Shown here: positions 51,664-60,805 of the stretch, one piece after another | How positions within the stretch are numbered: position 1 is the first letter of the stretch | Layout of the letters: each line of letters starts with the position of its first letter | DNA from: CADCVW01 sp964251385 | GTDB taxonomy: Bacteria > Pseudomonadota > Alphaproteobacteria > Sphingomonadales > Sphingomonadaceae | Assembly: GCA_964251385.1 (NCBI GenBank) | Contig: CAXUJK010000006.1 | Coordinates: 85,250-149,249, forward strand | Direction of reading: 5' to 3' | DNA: 64,000 nt | Notes under the pieces: generated by a model | Databases searched by the model: none | What the model was told of the DNA's origin: nothing | What the model saw: only the letters and a program-made list of their open reading frames with translations | Translations under genes and position numbers: made by a program

Positions 51664-52425
51664 ATCCTCACCGACGACCAACTGGATCGCTACACGCGCC
51701 ACATCGTCCTCAAGGAAGTCGGCGGGGGCGGACAGCGACGCTTGCTCGCGGCGACCGTGCTCGTGATCGGCGCGGGCGGCATCGGATCGCCCGCGATCCA
51801 GTATCTGGCGGCGGCCGGAGTGGGACGCCTGCGCATCGTCGACGACGACGTGGTGAGCCTCGACAATCTGCAGCGCCAGGTCCTGTTCGGCACCGGCGAT
51901 GTCGGTCGGCCCAAGGTGGAGGTCGCGGCGGACGTCGTCGCGCGCCTCAACCCCGACGTGACGGTCGAGGCGATCCGGGATCGGTTGACTCAAGCCAACG
52001 CCGCAGCGCTGATCGCCGACGTGGACGTCGTGCTCGACGGCTGCGACAATTTCGCGACGCGCCTGCTCGTGTCCGACGCATGCACCGCCGCGCGCGTCCC
52101 GCTCGTGTCCGCCGCGATCGGGCAGTTCCAGGCTCAGATCGGCGCGTGGCGCGGGTGGGAGGCGGGCAAGCCGTGCTACCGCTGCTTCGCCGGCGACGCG
52201 TTCGATGCGGACGATTGCGACAGCTGCTCCGAGCTTGGGCTGGTCGGGGCGATGGCCGGGATCGCGGGCAGCATGGGCGCGCTGGAAACGTTGCGGCAGA
52301 TAGTGAGCTTTGGCGACGAAGCCACTGGAAAGCTTCAGATCTACGATGGCCTCGCGCCTACGATGCGCGCGCTTCGCATCGTCAAAGACCCGGGCTGCTC
52401 GGGCTGCGGCGGAGCTTCAGGGTAG
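51664..52425 (+). CDS. ThiF/MoeB family adenylyltransferase (start uncertain)
   Basis: E1-like enzyme that adenylates a sulfur-carrier protein (MoaD or ThiS type). The nucleotide motif GAGGIGSPAIQYLAAAGVG, DNLQRQVLF, the CYRC and CSGC zinc pairs and DGCDNFATR are all present. No ATG/GTG/TTG lies at the expected start: the conserved opening LTDDQLDRYTRHIV is preceded by ATC (51664), directly after the dut TAG. Either ATC is used, CTG upstream is used, or one base is wrong. 253 residues if ATC. Whether it serves molybdopterin or thiamine is unclear. Confidence 0.88.
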   Translation: MLTDDQLDRYTRHIVLKEVGGGGQRRLLAATVLVIGAGGIGSPAIQYLAAAGVGRLRIVDDDVVSLDNLQRQVLFGTGDVGRPKVEVAADVVARLNPDVTVEAIRDRLTQANAAALIADVDVVLDGCDNFATRLLVSDACTAARVPLVSAAIGQFQAQIGAWRGWEAGKPCYRCFAGDAFDADDCDSCSELGLVGAMAGIAGSMGALETLRQIVSFGDEATGKLQIYDGLAPTMRALRIVKDPGCSGCGGASG

Positions 52426-52840
52426 CGGAGGCGGGGGTGCGATGTCGGCGTCGGGATCGGCGATCCTCGTGAACAGATTCGTCAGGGCATCGAGCGGATT
52501 GCGGTATCCGTAAAGCTCCATCTCCTTGCGGCTGCAGCGACGTTCGTCCTCGAAAATTCCACAACCTTTCGCGTTCAGCCGGTCGGGAGACGCGTTGGGC
52601 ACTTCGCCTCGGCGCGCGCGCGAATCGTAGACCGAGCCGTCGTCTTCGATGATCGGCACGCGATAAACGTCCGTGCCGGACCTACTCGCGCAAACGACGA
52701 TCTCGTCGGGCTCAACCTGCTTGCACGGATCGGCGAGGAGCGCGCATGCGCGCCAAACCCTGTTCGGCGGTCTGCGCATGCGCGGACGAGGACGCGAAAA
52801 TCAGACATGGAAGCAGCAGCCTGGCCGACATCGTCGTCAT
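52417..52840 (-). pseudogene. small secreted protein with a frameshift
   Basis: Starts 10 bases after topA with a clear signal peptide in one frame (MTTMSARLLLPCLIFASSS..., ATG 52840) but that frame closes soon after. The conserved part (PDEIVVCASRSGTD, RCSRKEMELYGYRNP) is in another frame that closes at 52417. Removing one base near 52741-52752, a GCGC-rich spot, would join them. Four cysteines suggest disulfides. Family unknown to me; it overlaps the end of the MoeB-like gene by nine bases. Either a pseudogene or a base-call error. Confidence 0.55.
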
Positions 52841-52849
52841 CTTCCCGGT

Positions 52850-55474
52850 TCAAGCAGCCGCCTTCTTTGCCTTGGCTGCCGTCTTCTTGGCAACCGGCTT
52901 GCGGGGCGCGGCCATCTTCGTGGCGGGCTTGGCGACCTTGGCGACAGCCTCCGCGGCATCGGCTTTCCCGGGGGCCGCCTTCTTCGCCGCGGGCTTCTTG
53001 GCCGCCGGCTTCCTGCCCTTCTTGACGGGCGCGCGTTCCGCCCGGTCGTCGATCAGGCGCACGGCCTCGTCAAGCGTCAGCGCCTGCGGATCGAGCGTCT
53101 TGGGGAGCGAGGCGTGCGTCGTGCCGTCGGTGACGTAGGGTCCGTATCGCCCTTCCAGGACTTTCAGCTCGATCTCCGTTCGCGGATGCACGCCGACGAT
53201 CTTGAGCGGTTCGCGCGCGGCGCCGCGTGCACGGCCGCCGCCGGCCGCCGCGTCGGCGAGCTTGGCGACCGCCGCGTTCATCCCGGTTTCGAAAACGTCG
53301 GTCGTCGAGGAGAGCTTGGCGTACTTGCCGTTGTGCTGGAGGTACGGTCCATAACGTCCTATCGACGCACGGATATCTTCGCCCGTTTCCGGGTGCGACC
53401 CGACCAGCCGTGGCAGCGTCAGCAGCTTTTCCGCCCAGGCGAGATCGACGTCCGCCTGCGGGAGGTCGCGGGGGATGGAGGCGCGCTTGGCGTCCTTGCC
53501 GTCGCCCTGCTGGACGTACGCGCCGAAACGCCCTGTGCGGATGCTGATCTCGCTGTCGCCGGTCCCGCCGAGCACCTGCGGACCTGTGTCGACCGCGCCC
53601 TCCCCGCCCTGCCCGAACTGGCGCGTGAACTTGCAGTCCGGGTAGTTCGAGCAGGCGACGAACGCACCGAACTTGCCGCCACGCAGCGCGAGCTTGCCGT
53701 CGCCGCAGTTCGGGCAGGTGCGCGGATCCGAACCGTCTTCCTTGTCCGGGAACAGGAAGGGGGCAAGGAATGCGTCGAGCGCCGCCGTGATCTCGCTCGG
53801 CTGCCGCTCCATGACCTCCGCCGTTTTCGGCTTGAAGTCGCGCCAGAACGCTTCGAGCACGGCCTGCCATTCGGCGCGTCCACCCGACACGTCGTCGAGA
53901 CTGTCCTCGAGCCCCGCCGTGAAATCGTAGCTGACATAACGTTCGAAGAAACGCTCCAGAAACGCCGTCAACAAACGCCCGGACTCGCTGGGCGCAAAGC
54001 GGTTCTTGTCCGTCGACACATAGTCGCGGTCCTTGAGCGTTTGCAGGATCGACGCGTAGGTCGATGGACGGCCGATCCCGAGCTCCTCCATCTTCTTCAC
54101 CAAGCTCGCTTCGGAATAGCGCGGCGGAGGCTGGGTGAAGCTCTGGTCGGCCTTGACCCCCGTCTTGGTGGGCGCGTCGCCTTCGCGCAGCTTGGGCAGG
54201 CGGCGCGCGTCCTCGTCACCGCTGTCGTCACGGCCTTCTTCGTAGAGGGTAAGGTAGCCGGGGAAGAGCACGACTTGGCCCGTGGCACGCAGCTGCGTGC
54301 GGCCCGTGCCGTCCGTCAGGTCGACGCTCGTCCGCTCCAGCCGCGCGGACGCCATCTGGCTCGCCAGCGCGCGCTTGTGGACGAGTTCGTACAGCCGCGC
54401 GTGGTCGCCCGACGCCGCCTTGTCCCGCGTGAAATCGGTGGGGCGGATCGCCTCGTGCGCTTCCTGCGCGTTCTTGGCCTTGGTCTCGTAGTGGCGCGGC
54501 TTGTCGGGCAGATACCCGCCGTCGTAGCGCTCCGCGATAGCCTTGCGCGCGGCGGAGATCGCCTCGCCGCCCATCTGCACGCCGTCCGTGCGCATGTAGG
54601 TGATGAGGCCGTCCTCGTAGAGTTGCTGCGCCAGCCGCATCGTGTGGCTGGCGGCGAAGCCCAGCTTGCGCGCGGCCTCCTGCTGCAGCGTTGAGGTCGT
54701 GAACGGCGGCGCGGGGTTGCGCGTGAACGGCTTGGTTTCGACGCCCGTGACTGTGAAGCGCCCAGTTTCGACAGCGGCCTTGGCAGCCATCGCCTCGGCC
54801 TCGGTCCCGATCGTCAGACGGTCGATCTTCTTTTCATTGAATTTGGAAAGCCGCGCCTCGAAGCTCGTCCCGTCCGCTTCGAACGTCGCGCCGACGCTCC
54901 AATATTCCTGCGGGTTGAACAGCTCGATCTCGCGCTCGCGGTCGACCACGAGGCGCAGCGCGACCGACTGCACGCGCCCCGCCGACTTGGCTCCCGGCAG
55001 CTTGCGCCACAGGATCGGAGACAGCGTGAACCCGACGAGGTAATCGAGCGCACGCCGCGCTCGGTACGCATCGATCAGATCGAGATCGAGATCGCGCGGA
55101 GCCGCCATCGCGGCCAGCACCGAATTCTTCGTGATGGCGTTGAACGTCACCCGCTGCACGTCCGCCGGCAACAGCTTCTTCTTGGCCAGGATCTCGCGCA
55201 CGTGCCAACTGATCGCCTCGCCCTCACGATCCGGGTCGGTCGCGAGGATCAGCGTCGACGCGGTGCGGGCCTCGTCCGATATCGCCTTGATCTGCTTGGT
55301 TTTGTCGCCGTAAGTTTCCCACGTCATCGCGAAGCCGTCGTCCGGATCGACCGATCCGTCCTTGGCCGGCAGATCGCGGACGTGACCGTAGGACGCGAGC
55401 ACGCGATGCCCCGGCCCCAGATATTTCTCGATGGTCTTGGCCTTGGCCGGAGACTCGACGACGACAAGTTTCAT
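52850..55474 (-). CDS. topA: DNA topoisomerase I
   Basis: Relaxes negative supercoils. 874 residues. TOPRIM start MKLVVVESPAKAKTIEKYLG, metal motif DPDREGEAISWH, active-site tyrosine region GLITYMRTDGV and one zinc motif CPNCGDGKLALRGGKFGAF. It ends in a long Lys/Ala/Pro-rich tail (about 60 residues), like those that help bind DNA. Confidence 0.97.
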   Translation of the reverse strand: MKLVVVESPAKAKTIEKYLGPGHRVLASYGHVRDLPAKDGSVDPDDGFAMTWETYGDKTKQIKAISDEARTASTLILATDPDREGEAISWHVREILAKKKLLPADVQRVTFNAITKNSVLAAMAAPRDLDLDLIDAYRARRALDYLVGFTLSPILWRKLPGAKSAGRVQSVALRLVVDREREIELFNPQEYWSVGATFEADGTSFEARLSKFNEKKIDRLTIGTEAEAMAAKAAVETGRFTVTGVETKPFTRNPAPPFTTSTLQQEAARKLGFAASHTMRLAQQLYEDGLITYMRTDGVQMGGEAISAARKAIAERYDGGYLPDKPRHYETKAKNAQEAHEAIRPTDFTRDKAASGDHARLYELVHKRALASQMASARLERTSVDLTDGTGRTQLRATGQVVLFPGYLTLYEEGRDDSGDEDARRLPKLREGDAPTKTGVKADQSFTQPPPRYSEASLVKKMEELGIGRPSTYASILQTLKDRDYVSTDKNRFAPSESGRLLTAFLERFFERYVSYDFTAGLEDSLDDVSGGRAEWQAVLEAFWRDFKPKTAEVMERQPSEITAALDAFLAPFLFPDKEDGSDPRTCPNCGDGKLALRGGKFGAFVACSNYPDCKFTRQFGQGGEGAVDTGPQVLGGTGDSEISIRTGRFGAYVQQGDGKDAKRASIPRDLPQADVDLAWAEKLLTLPRLVGSHPETGEDIRASIGRYGPYLQHNGKYAKLSSTTDVFETGMNAAVAKLADAAAGGGRARGAAREPLKIVGVHPRTEIELKVLEGRYGPYVTDGTTHASLPKTLDPQALTLDEAVRLIDDRAERAPVKKGRKPAAKKPAAKKAAPGKADAAEAVAKVAKPATKMAAPRKPVAKKTAAKAKKAAA

Positions 55475-55534
55475 GAAAAGTCCTCACACGTACGCACGAG
55501 GGTGGGAGCGCTCCTCGCCGTGCGTCAAGTGTGG

Positions 55535-56617
55535 TTAAAGGAAGCTTACCTTGCCGCCTGCGTGGCGTTCCAGCCGCCCGCCGAGGTCGAGTTCGAGCAG
55601 CACGGTCTGCACCACCGCAGGCGACAAGCCGGACTGGCGGATGATCTCGTCGACCGAGACCGACGTGGCCCCGAGCAGGTCGGTGACGCGACGGCGCTCG
55701 ACCTGGCTTGCATCGGGCGAGGCGGGCGCGACCCGAAATCCATCGACGGGCGCGCCGGCGGATCGCAGCGTGAACGGGCGCAGCGTGTCGATCACGTCGC
55801 GGGCGGACTGGATCAGCACCGCGCCGTCGCGGATCAGCTGGTTGCACCCCTGCGCGCGCGGGTCGAGCGGCGATCCGGGCACCGCCATGACGTCACGCCC
55901 GAACTCAGTCGCGTAGCGTGCGGTGATCAGCGATCCGGAGCGAGGCGCGGCTTCCACGACGACCGTCCCAAGCGACAGGCCGGCAATGATGCGGTTGCGA
56001 TACGGAAAGTGTCGCGCGTGCGGTTCGACGCCCGGCGGCTGTTCCGCAATCAGGAGTCCCCGCTCGGCGATCGCGCGTTGCCGCGCCTCGTTTTCCGGCG
56101 GGTAGAAGACGTCGATCCCGCCCGCGATGACCGCGATCGTTCCCGTTTCCATCGCGCCGTCGTGCGCCGCGGTGTCGATCCCGCGTGCCAGCCCGGACAC
56201 GACCGCGATGCCCTCCCCGCCCAGGTCGTGCGCGAGCAATCGCGCGAAGCGGCACGCGGCCGCCGACGCGTTGCGCGCGCCGACCATCGCGACAGGCGAC
56301 TTTTCGAGCAGCGACAGGTCGCCCCTGGCGATCAAGGCGGGCGGCGCGGTTTCCAGTTCGGCGAGGAGCGGCGGGTACAGGCCCTGCCCCAGGAAAAGAT
56401 AGCGCGCGCCCGCCCGCTCGACCGCCGCCATCTCCGCCTCGACGGCGGATGCGGGCGCGAGGCGCGGTGCCCGGCCTCCGCCGCGCGCCGCAAGGTCGGG
56501 GATCGCACGCAGCGCCGCGTCGGCCGAGCCGAACCGGGCGATCAGCTGAAAGTAGGTCACGGGTCCGATGTTCGCCGACCGGATGAGGCGCAGCCGCGCG
56601 ACGCGGTCGTCGTTCAT
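55535..56617 (-). CDS. dprA: DNA processing protein DprA
   Basis: Protects and loads RecA on single-stranded DNA during natural transformation. 360 residues, with the SMF Rossmann core: VAMVGARNASAAACRFARLLAHDLG, SGLARGIDTAAHDGAM, GSLITARYATEFGRDV and QGCNQLIRDGAV, plus a C-terminal winged-helix-like domain. Goes with comM at 28945. Confidence 0.95.
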   Translation of the reverse strand: MNDDRVARLRLIRSANIGPVTYFQLIARFGSADAALRAIPDLAARGGGRAPRLAPASAVEAEMAAVERAGARYLFLGQGLYPPLLAELETAPPALIARGDLSLLEKSPVAMVGARNASAAACRFARLLAHDLGGEGIAVVSGLARGIDTAAHDGAMETGTIAVIAGGIDVFYPPENEARQRAIAERGLLIAEQPPGVEPHARHFPYRNRIIAGLSLGTVVVEAAPRSGSLITARYATEFGRDVMAVPGSPLDPRAQGCNQLIRDGAVLIQSARDVIDTLRPFTLRSAGAPVDGFRVAPASPDASQVERRRVTDLLGATSVSVDEIIRQSGLSPAVVQTVLLELDLGGRLERHAGGKVSFL

Positions 56618-56627
56618 GCCGAAAACT

Positions 56628-57224
56628 TCATGCGCGCGGAGACGGCTCGCGCTGTCCCACGCGCGGTTCGGTGCCGTCGAGCAGCCGCTCCAAATTGCCG
56701 CGGTGCTTCCACAACACGATCAGCGCGAAGCCGAAGAACAGCAGCACCAGGTCGAAGCGTCCGAACACGGCGGCTCCGACCGGCGCGGATGCCGCCGCCG
56801 CGATGCCGGCGACCGAGGAGAAGCGGGTGAGCGCCAGCCCCGCCAGCCACACGCCCACGAACAACAACCCCGACGTCCAATCGAACGCGAGCACGATCCC
56901 GAGCAGCGTCGCGACTCCCTTGCCGCCGCGGAACCGTAGCCACAACGGATACAGATGCCCGAAGAACGCGCCCGCCGCGGCGAACAGCTCGAAGCCGGGC
57001 AGGACTTCGCGCACGATCCACACCGCCGCCGCGCCCTTCAGCGCGTCCAGGACCAGCGTCGCCGCGGCCAGACCCTTGCGGCCGGTACGCAGGACGTTGG
57101 TCGCACCGATGTTGCCGGAGCCGACCGCCCGCAGGTCGCCCGCGCCGCCGAACCGCGTGAGAAGCAGACCGAACGGGATCGCGCCCAGCAGGTAGCCGAG
57201 CAGCGTCGCGAGACCCGCGCTCAT
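56628..57224 (-). CDS. plsY: glycerol-3-phosphate acyltransferase PlsY
   Basis: First acylation step of phospholipid synthesis from acyl-phosphate. ATG 57224 gives 198 residues; a GTG at 57251 would add nine. Multi-pass membrane protein with GSIPFG-like GAIPFGLLL, GSGNIGATNVLR and RGGKGVAT motifs. It lies next to dprA by 10 bases and is divergent from murI. Confidence 0.95.
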   Translation of the reverse strand: MSAGLATLLGYLLGAIPFGLLLTRFGGAGDLRAVGSGNIGATNVLRTGRKGLAAATLVLDALKGAAAVWIVREVLPGFELFAAAGAFFGHLYPLWLRFRGGKGVATLLGIVLAFDWTSGLLFVGVWLAGLALTRFSSVAGIAAAASAPVGAAVFGRFDLVLLFFGFALIVLWKHRGNLERLLDGTEPRVGQREPSPRA

Positions 57225-57351
57225 CAACACCTGCGAGTCCAAGCGCGCCACCCCCTGCCCGCTCGAAATAGCAGATCGGTCCGCCCGCGCAACAAACGCA
57301 GATCACACCGCATGCTTGCGTCAGATACGCGCGCTGCGCATCGGTCATGCG

Positions 57352-58140
57352 ATGAACCCTGACGCCCCCGTTCTCGTGTTCGATTCGGGCGTCGGCGGGC
57401 TGACCGTCCTGTCCCCGATCCGCCGCCTGATGCCCCGCGCGCGTTTCGTCTACGCTGCTGACAATGCTGGTTTCCCGTACGGCACCAAGTCCGAAGCGGA
57501 GATCGCCGCGCGTGTCCCCGCATTGCTCGGACGGCTTGTCGAACGCTTTCGGCCCCGCCTCGTGGTAATCGCGTGCAACACCGCGTCCACGATTGCGCTC
57601 GCCCACGTCCGCGCCGCGCTCGACGTACCCGTCGTCGGCACCGTGCCCGCGATCAAACCCGCCGCGGCGCTGTCGCGAACGCGCGTCATCGGCGTGCTCG
57701 GGACCGAAGCCACCGTCCGCCAGGTCTATGTCGATCGCCTCGTCGCCGATTTTGCCACCGACTGCGTCGTGTTGCGCCACGGGTCGTCAACGCTGGTGGA
57801 TCTGGCGGAAGCAAAGCTGCGTGGCGAGCCCGTGCCGTTCGTCGCCGAAGCCGTCGCGCCGCTGCTGGAGCAACCGGGCGGCGCACGCATGGATGTCGCG
57901 GTGCTCGCCTGCACGCACTTCCCGCTGCTCGCGGACGAACTCGCCGCCGCCATGCCGGGCATCGCGCTCGTCGACGGCGCGGACGGGATCGCGCGGCGCG
58001 TAGCCGTGCTGGCGGCCGATCAGGAATGGGCCGCCGACCCGCTTCCAGACACCGCCATCTTCACCCGCGACGATCCGCGCCTCGTCGCTTACGCGCCCGG
58101 GCTCGCCCGTTTCGGCTTGACGAGCTTGTCGTCATTATAG
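57352..58140 (+). CDS. murI: glutamate racemase
   Basis: Makes D-glutamate for peptidoglycan. 262 residues from ATG 57352; catalytic cysteines are in VIACNTAST and VLACTHFPLL; the N-terminal FDSGVGGLTVL motif is clear. The frame extends further upstream but has no homology there. Confidence 0.95.
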   Translation: MNPDAPVLVFDSGVGGLTVLSPIRRLMPRARFVYAADNAGFPYGTKSEAEIAARVPALLGRLVERFRPRLVVIACNTASTIALAHVRAALDVPVVGTVPAIKPAAALSRTRVIGVLGTEATVRQVYVDRLVADFATDCVVLRHGSSTLVDLAEAKLRGEPVPFVAEAVAPLLEQPGGARMDVAVLACTHFPLLADELAAAMPGIALVDGADGIARRVAVLAADQEWAADPLPDTAIFTRDDPRLVAYAPGLARFGLTSLSSL

Positions 58141-58218
58141 GTTTCCGTTGCGAGTTGTTCGCACTGGAAAAACCGCGGCTCTCCTCGTAAATCGGCGCGT
58201 AGAAAGGCCTGCCGTCAC

Positions 58219-59433
58219 GTGGACTATTCCCGGATCTTCGAAGCCGCGATCGACCGGCTGCACGCCGAGGGGCGCTATCGCGTCTTCATCGACATCCTGC
58301 GCAACAAGGGATCCTATCCCAACGCGCGCTGCTTCGCGGGCCACAACGGGCCCAAGCCGATCACCGTGTGGTGCTCCAACGACTATCTCGCGATGGGCCA
58401 GCACCCGGACGTCGTCGCCGCGATGGAAGCCGCGCTGCACGATGTCGGCGCAGGATCGGGCGGCACGCGCAACATCGGCGGCAACACGCACTATCATGTG
58501 GATCTTGAACGCGAACTGGCTGACCTGCACGGCAAGGACGCGGCGCTGCTGTTCACGTCGGGTTACGTGTCAAACGAAGCGGCCTTGTCGACCCTGGGCA
58601 AGCTGCTGCCCGGCTGCGTGATCTTTTCGGACGAGCTGAACCATGCCTCGATGATCGCGGGCATCCGCAGCTCCGGATGCGAGAAACGCGTTTTCCGCCA
58701 CAACGACCTCGCGCATCTGGAAGAGCTGCTCGCCGCCGAGGACGCGGAGACTCCCAAGCTGATCGCGTTCGAGTCGGTGTACTCGATGGACGGCGACGTC
58801 GCGCCGATCGCAGACATCTGCGACCTGGCCGACCGGTACAACGCGCTCACCTATCTCGACGAGGTCCATGCGGTCGGCATGTACGGCCCGCGCGGCGGTG
58901 GCATTTCCGAACGCGACGGCATCGCGCACCGGCTCAGCCTGATCGAAGGGACATTGGGCAAGGCGTTCGGCGTGATGGGCGGGTACATCGCCGCACACCG
59001 CAACATCGTCGACGTGATCCGCTCCTACGCGCCGGGATTCATCTTCACGACCTCGCTCTCGCCCGTGCTCGTCGCCGGAGCGCTGGCCAGCGTGCGGCAC
59101 CTGAAGGTGAGCGCGGTGGAGCGCGAGGGCCAGGCGGCGGCGGCGGCACGACTCAAGGCCATCTTCGCGGAGGCCGGCCTGCCGCTGATGGACTCGTCCA
59201 CCCACATCGTCCCGCTGATGGTCGGCGACCCCGTCAAGGCCAAGCGCATCAGCGACATCCTGCTCGCCGAATACGGGATGTACGTGCAGCCGATCAACTA
59301 CCCCACCGTTCCGCGCGGCACCGAACGCCTGCGCTTCACGCCGGGCCCGGCGCACAGCGAGGAGATGATGCGCGAGTTGGCGGGCGCGCTGGTCGAGGTC
59401 TGGGACCGGATGGAGATGCGGCTGGCGGCTTAA
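58219..59433 (+). CDS. hemA: 5-aminolevulinate synthase
   Basis: Condenses glycine and succinyl-CoA, the first step of the haem route in alphaproteobacteria. PLP enzyme of 404 residues; GSGGTRNIGGN, FDELNHASMI-like SDELNHASMIAGIR, YLDEVHAVGMYG, and the PLP lysine in EGTLGKAFGVMGGY. GTG 58219 is used. It converges on a broken gene on the minus strand with four bases of overlap. Confidence 0.96.
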   Translation: MDYSRIFEAAIDRLHAEGRYRVFIDILRNKGSYPNARCFAGHNGPKPITVWCSNDYLAMGQHPDVVAAMEAALHDVGAGSGGTRNIGGNTHYHVDLERELADLHGKDAALLFTSGYVSNEAALSTLGKLLPGCVIFSDELNHASMIAGIRSSGCEKRVFRHNDLAHLEELLAAEDAETPKLIAFESVYSMDGDVAPIADICDLADRYNALTYLDEVHAVGMYGPRGGGISERDGIAHRLSLIEGTLGKAFGVMGGYIAAHRNIVDVIRSYAPGFIFTTSLSPVLVAGALASVRHLKVSAVEREGQAAAAARLKAIFAEAGLPLMDSSTHIVPLMVGDPVKAKRISDILLAEYGMYVQPINYPTVPRGTERLRFTPGPAHSEEMMRELAGALVEVWDRMEMRLAA

Positions 59434-60252
59434 GCGGTCCGGTCGACCGTCGGAACACATCTGCCCGCGTGGTTCGGAACATTCTGCCAACGGCTTATCC
59501 AACGATAACTGGTCGTCGTCCGCCCGGATGTCACGATCAGAACCGGCGCTTTAGCGGCTGCCCACGTTCCGTAATGCCGATTGACCAAGGGCGACAACTC
59601 CCAGCCGTTCCGCGCGCGGCGGCGGAGTTCGAAGCCGCCGTACGTCATCATGCAATGCGCGCGGCCTCCCGCCTCCCGCTCCGCGCGCGCCCACAGGCTG
59701 AAGCCTTGAAAGGTGTCGCGCACAACAAGCGCCAGCAGGACCGCAGCGAATGTGAGGGCAAGACGTGACGATGTTTCGGGCTTCGCTTCCGCTGCCATGT
59801 GCATCTTTAAGGCAATCACCGCCACGATGGCGACCGCGCCGAACACGGCGAGATGAACGGTCTGCGCGGCCGTCGCGCCTGCCAATCGATTGCTCAGCCA
59901 ATGGTGGAAGGCGAACCGCCACGAGGATCGAGATCGGCACCGCCCCGGATCCGAGACAGCGCAGGACCCGGGGTTCCCGATCCACCGTCGTAGGATCGAA
60001 CAGCACGTCCTGCCGGATCAACAAGCCAATGACGACGCAAGCTCCCCAGAAGCAGGCGAGCAGGAAGCCCAGTCCGAAATCCATGGAGTCATCATCATAT
60101 GGCGCGGGATTGCCGACGTGATCGTCGATGGCGACCAGTCCGATGAGCAGGATCGTCCATGCGGCCGCAACACGCACCCATCGCGCAGGCACGCTCACGA
60201 TGAGCAGCAACGGCAAGGTGCCGACCAATATCAGGAGGATCAAGAAACCCAT
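59430..60252 (-). pseudogene. membrane protein gene with a frameshift
   Basis: Starts at ATG 60252 with two to three membrane helices (MGFLILLILVGTLPLLLIVS, ARWVRVAAAWTILLIGLVAI, GFLLACFWGACVVIGLLI), then near 59912 the sense frame changes; the other frame reads FAFHHWLSNRLAGATAAQTV, a membrane stretch HLAVFGAVAIVAVIALKM, and a soluble C-terminus ending at 59430. The full protein would be about 273 residues. One inserted or deleted base near 59905-59922 would join the two. It is a pseudogene or a base-call error. Not a known family to me. Confidence 0.6.
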
Positions 60253-60343
60253 GCCCGGTTGTACGTGCTGCCCTGCTAAGATCGCGTGAAGCCGACGGCG
60301 CTTCGTGGTGGCGGGACCCGCTTGTTTTCGCTACCTCGGGGTC

Positions 60344-60805
60344 ATGGCTCCAGCTTCTCGTATCGCGATCGCTTCCGACCATGCAGCCTTCGATTTGAAG
60401 ACGACGTTGATCGCCGGTCTGTGTGCGGATAACCACGAGGTGCTCGATCTCGGCCCCGCCACGTCCGCCTCCGTCGATTACCCCGATTACGGCTACCGCC
60501 TCGCCCGCGCGATCGCGGACGGCCGCGCCGATCTCGGCGTAGCCTTGTGCGGATCGGGCATTGGGATCGCGATCGCCGTCAACCGGCACCCGGCGTGCCG
60601 CTGCGCGCTCGTGTCCGAACCGCTATCGGCAAGCTTTGCGCGCAGCCACAACGATGCCAACGTCATCGCCATGGGCGCGCGCATCATCGGACCGGAAATG
60701 GCCAAAGCCTGCCTGTCCGCGTTCCTGTCCACCGATTTCCTGGGCGGACGCCACGGGCCTCGTGTCGACCAGCTCGGCCGTCCTGTGCTAGGGGAACCCG
60801 CATGA
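60344..60805 (+). CDS. rpiB: ribose 5-phosphate isomerase B
   Basis: Interconverts ribose 5-phosphate and ribulose 5-phosphate. 153 residues; ASDHAAFDLKTTL, CGSGIGIAIAVNRHP and RSHNDANVIAMGAR. ATG 60344 follows GGGGTC weakly. Its stop overlaps glyA (ATGA). Confidence 0.95.
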   Translation: MAPASRIAIASDHAAFDLKTTLIAGLCADNHEVLDLGPATSASVDYPDYGYRLARAIADGRADLGVALCGSGIGIAIAVNRHPACRCALVSEPLSASFARSHNDANVIAMGARIIGPEMAKACLSAFLSTDFLGGRHGPRVDQLGRPVLGEPA

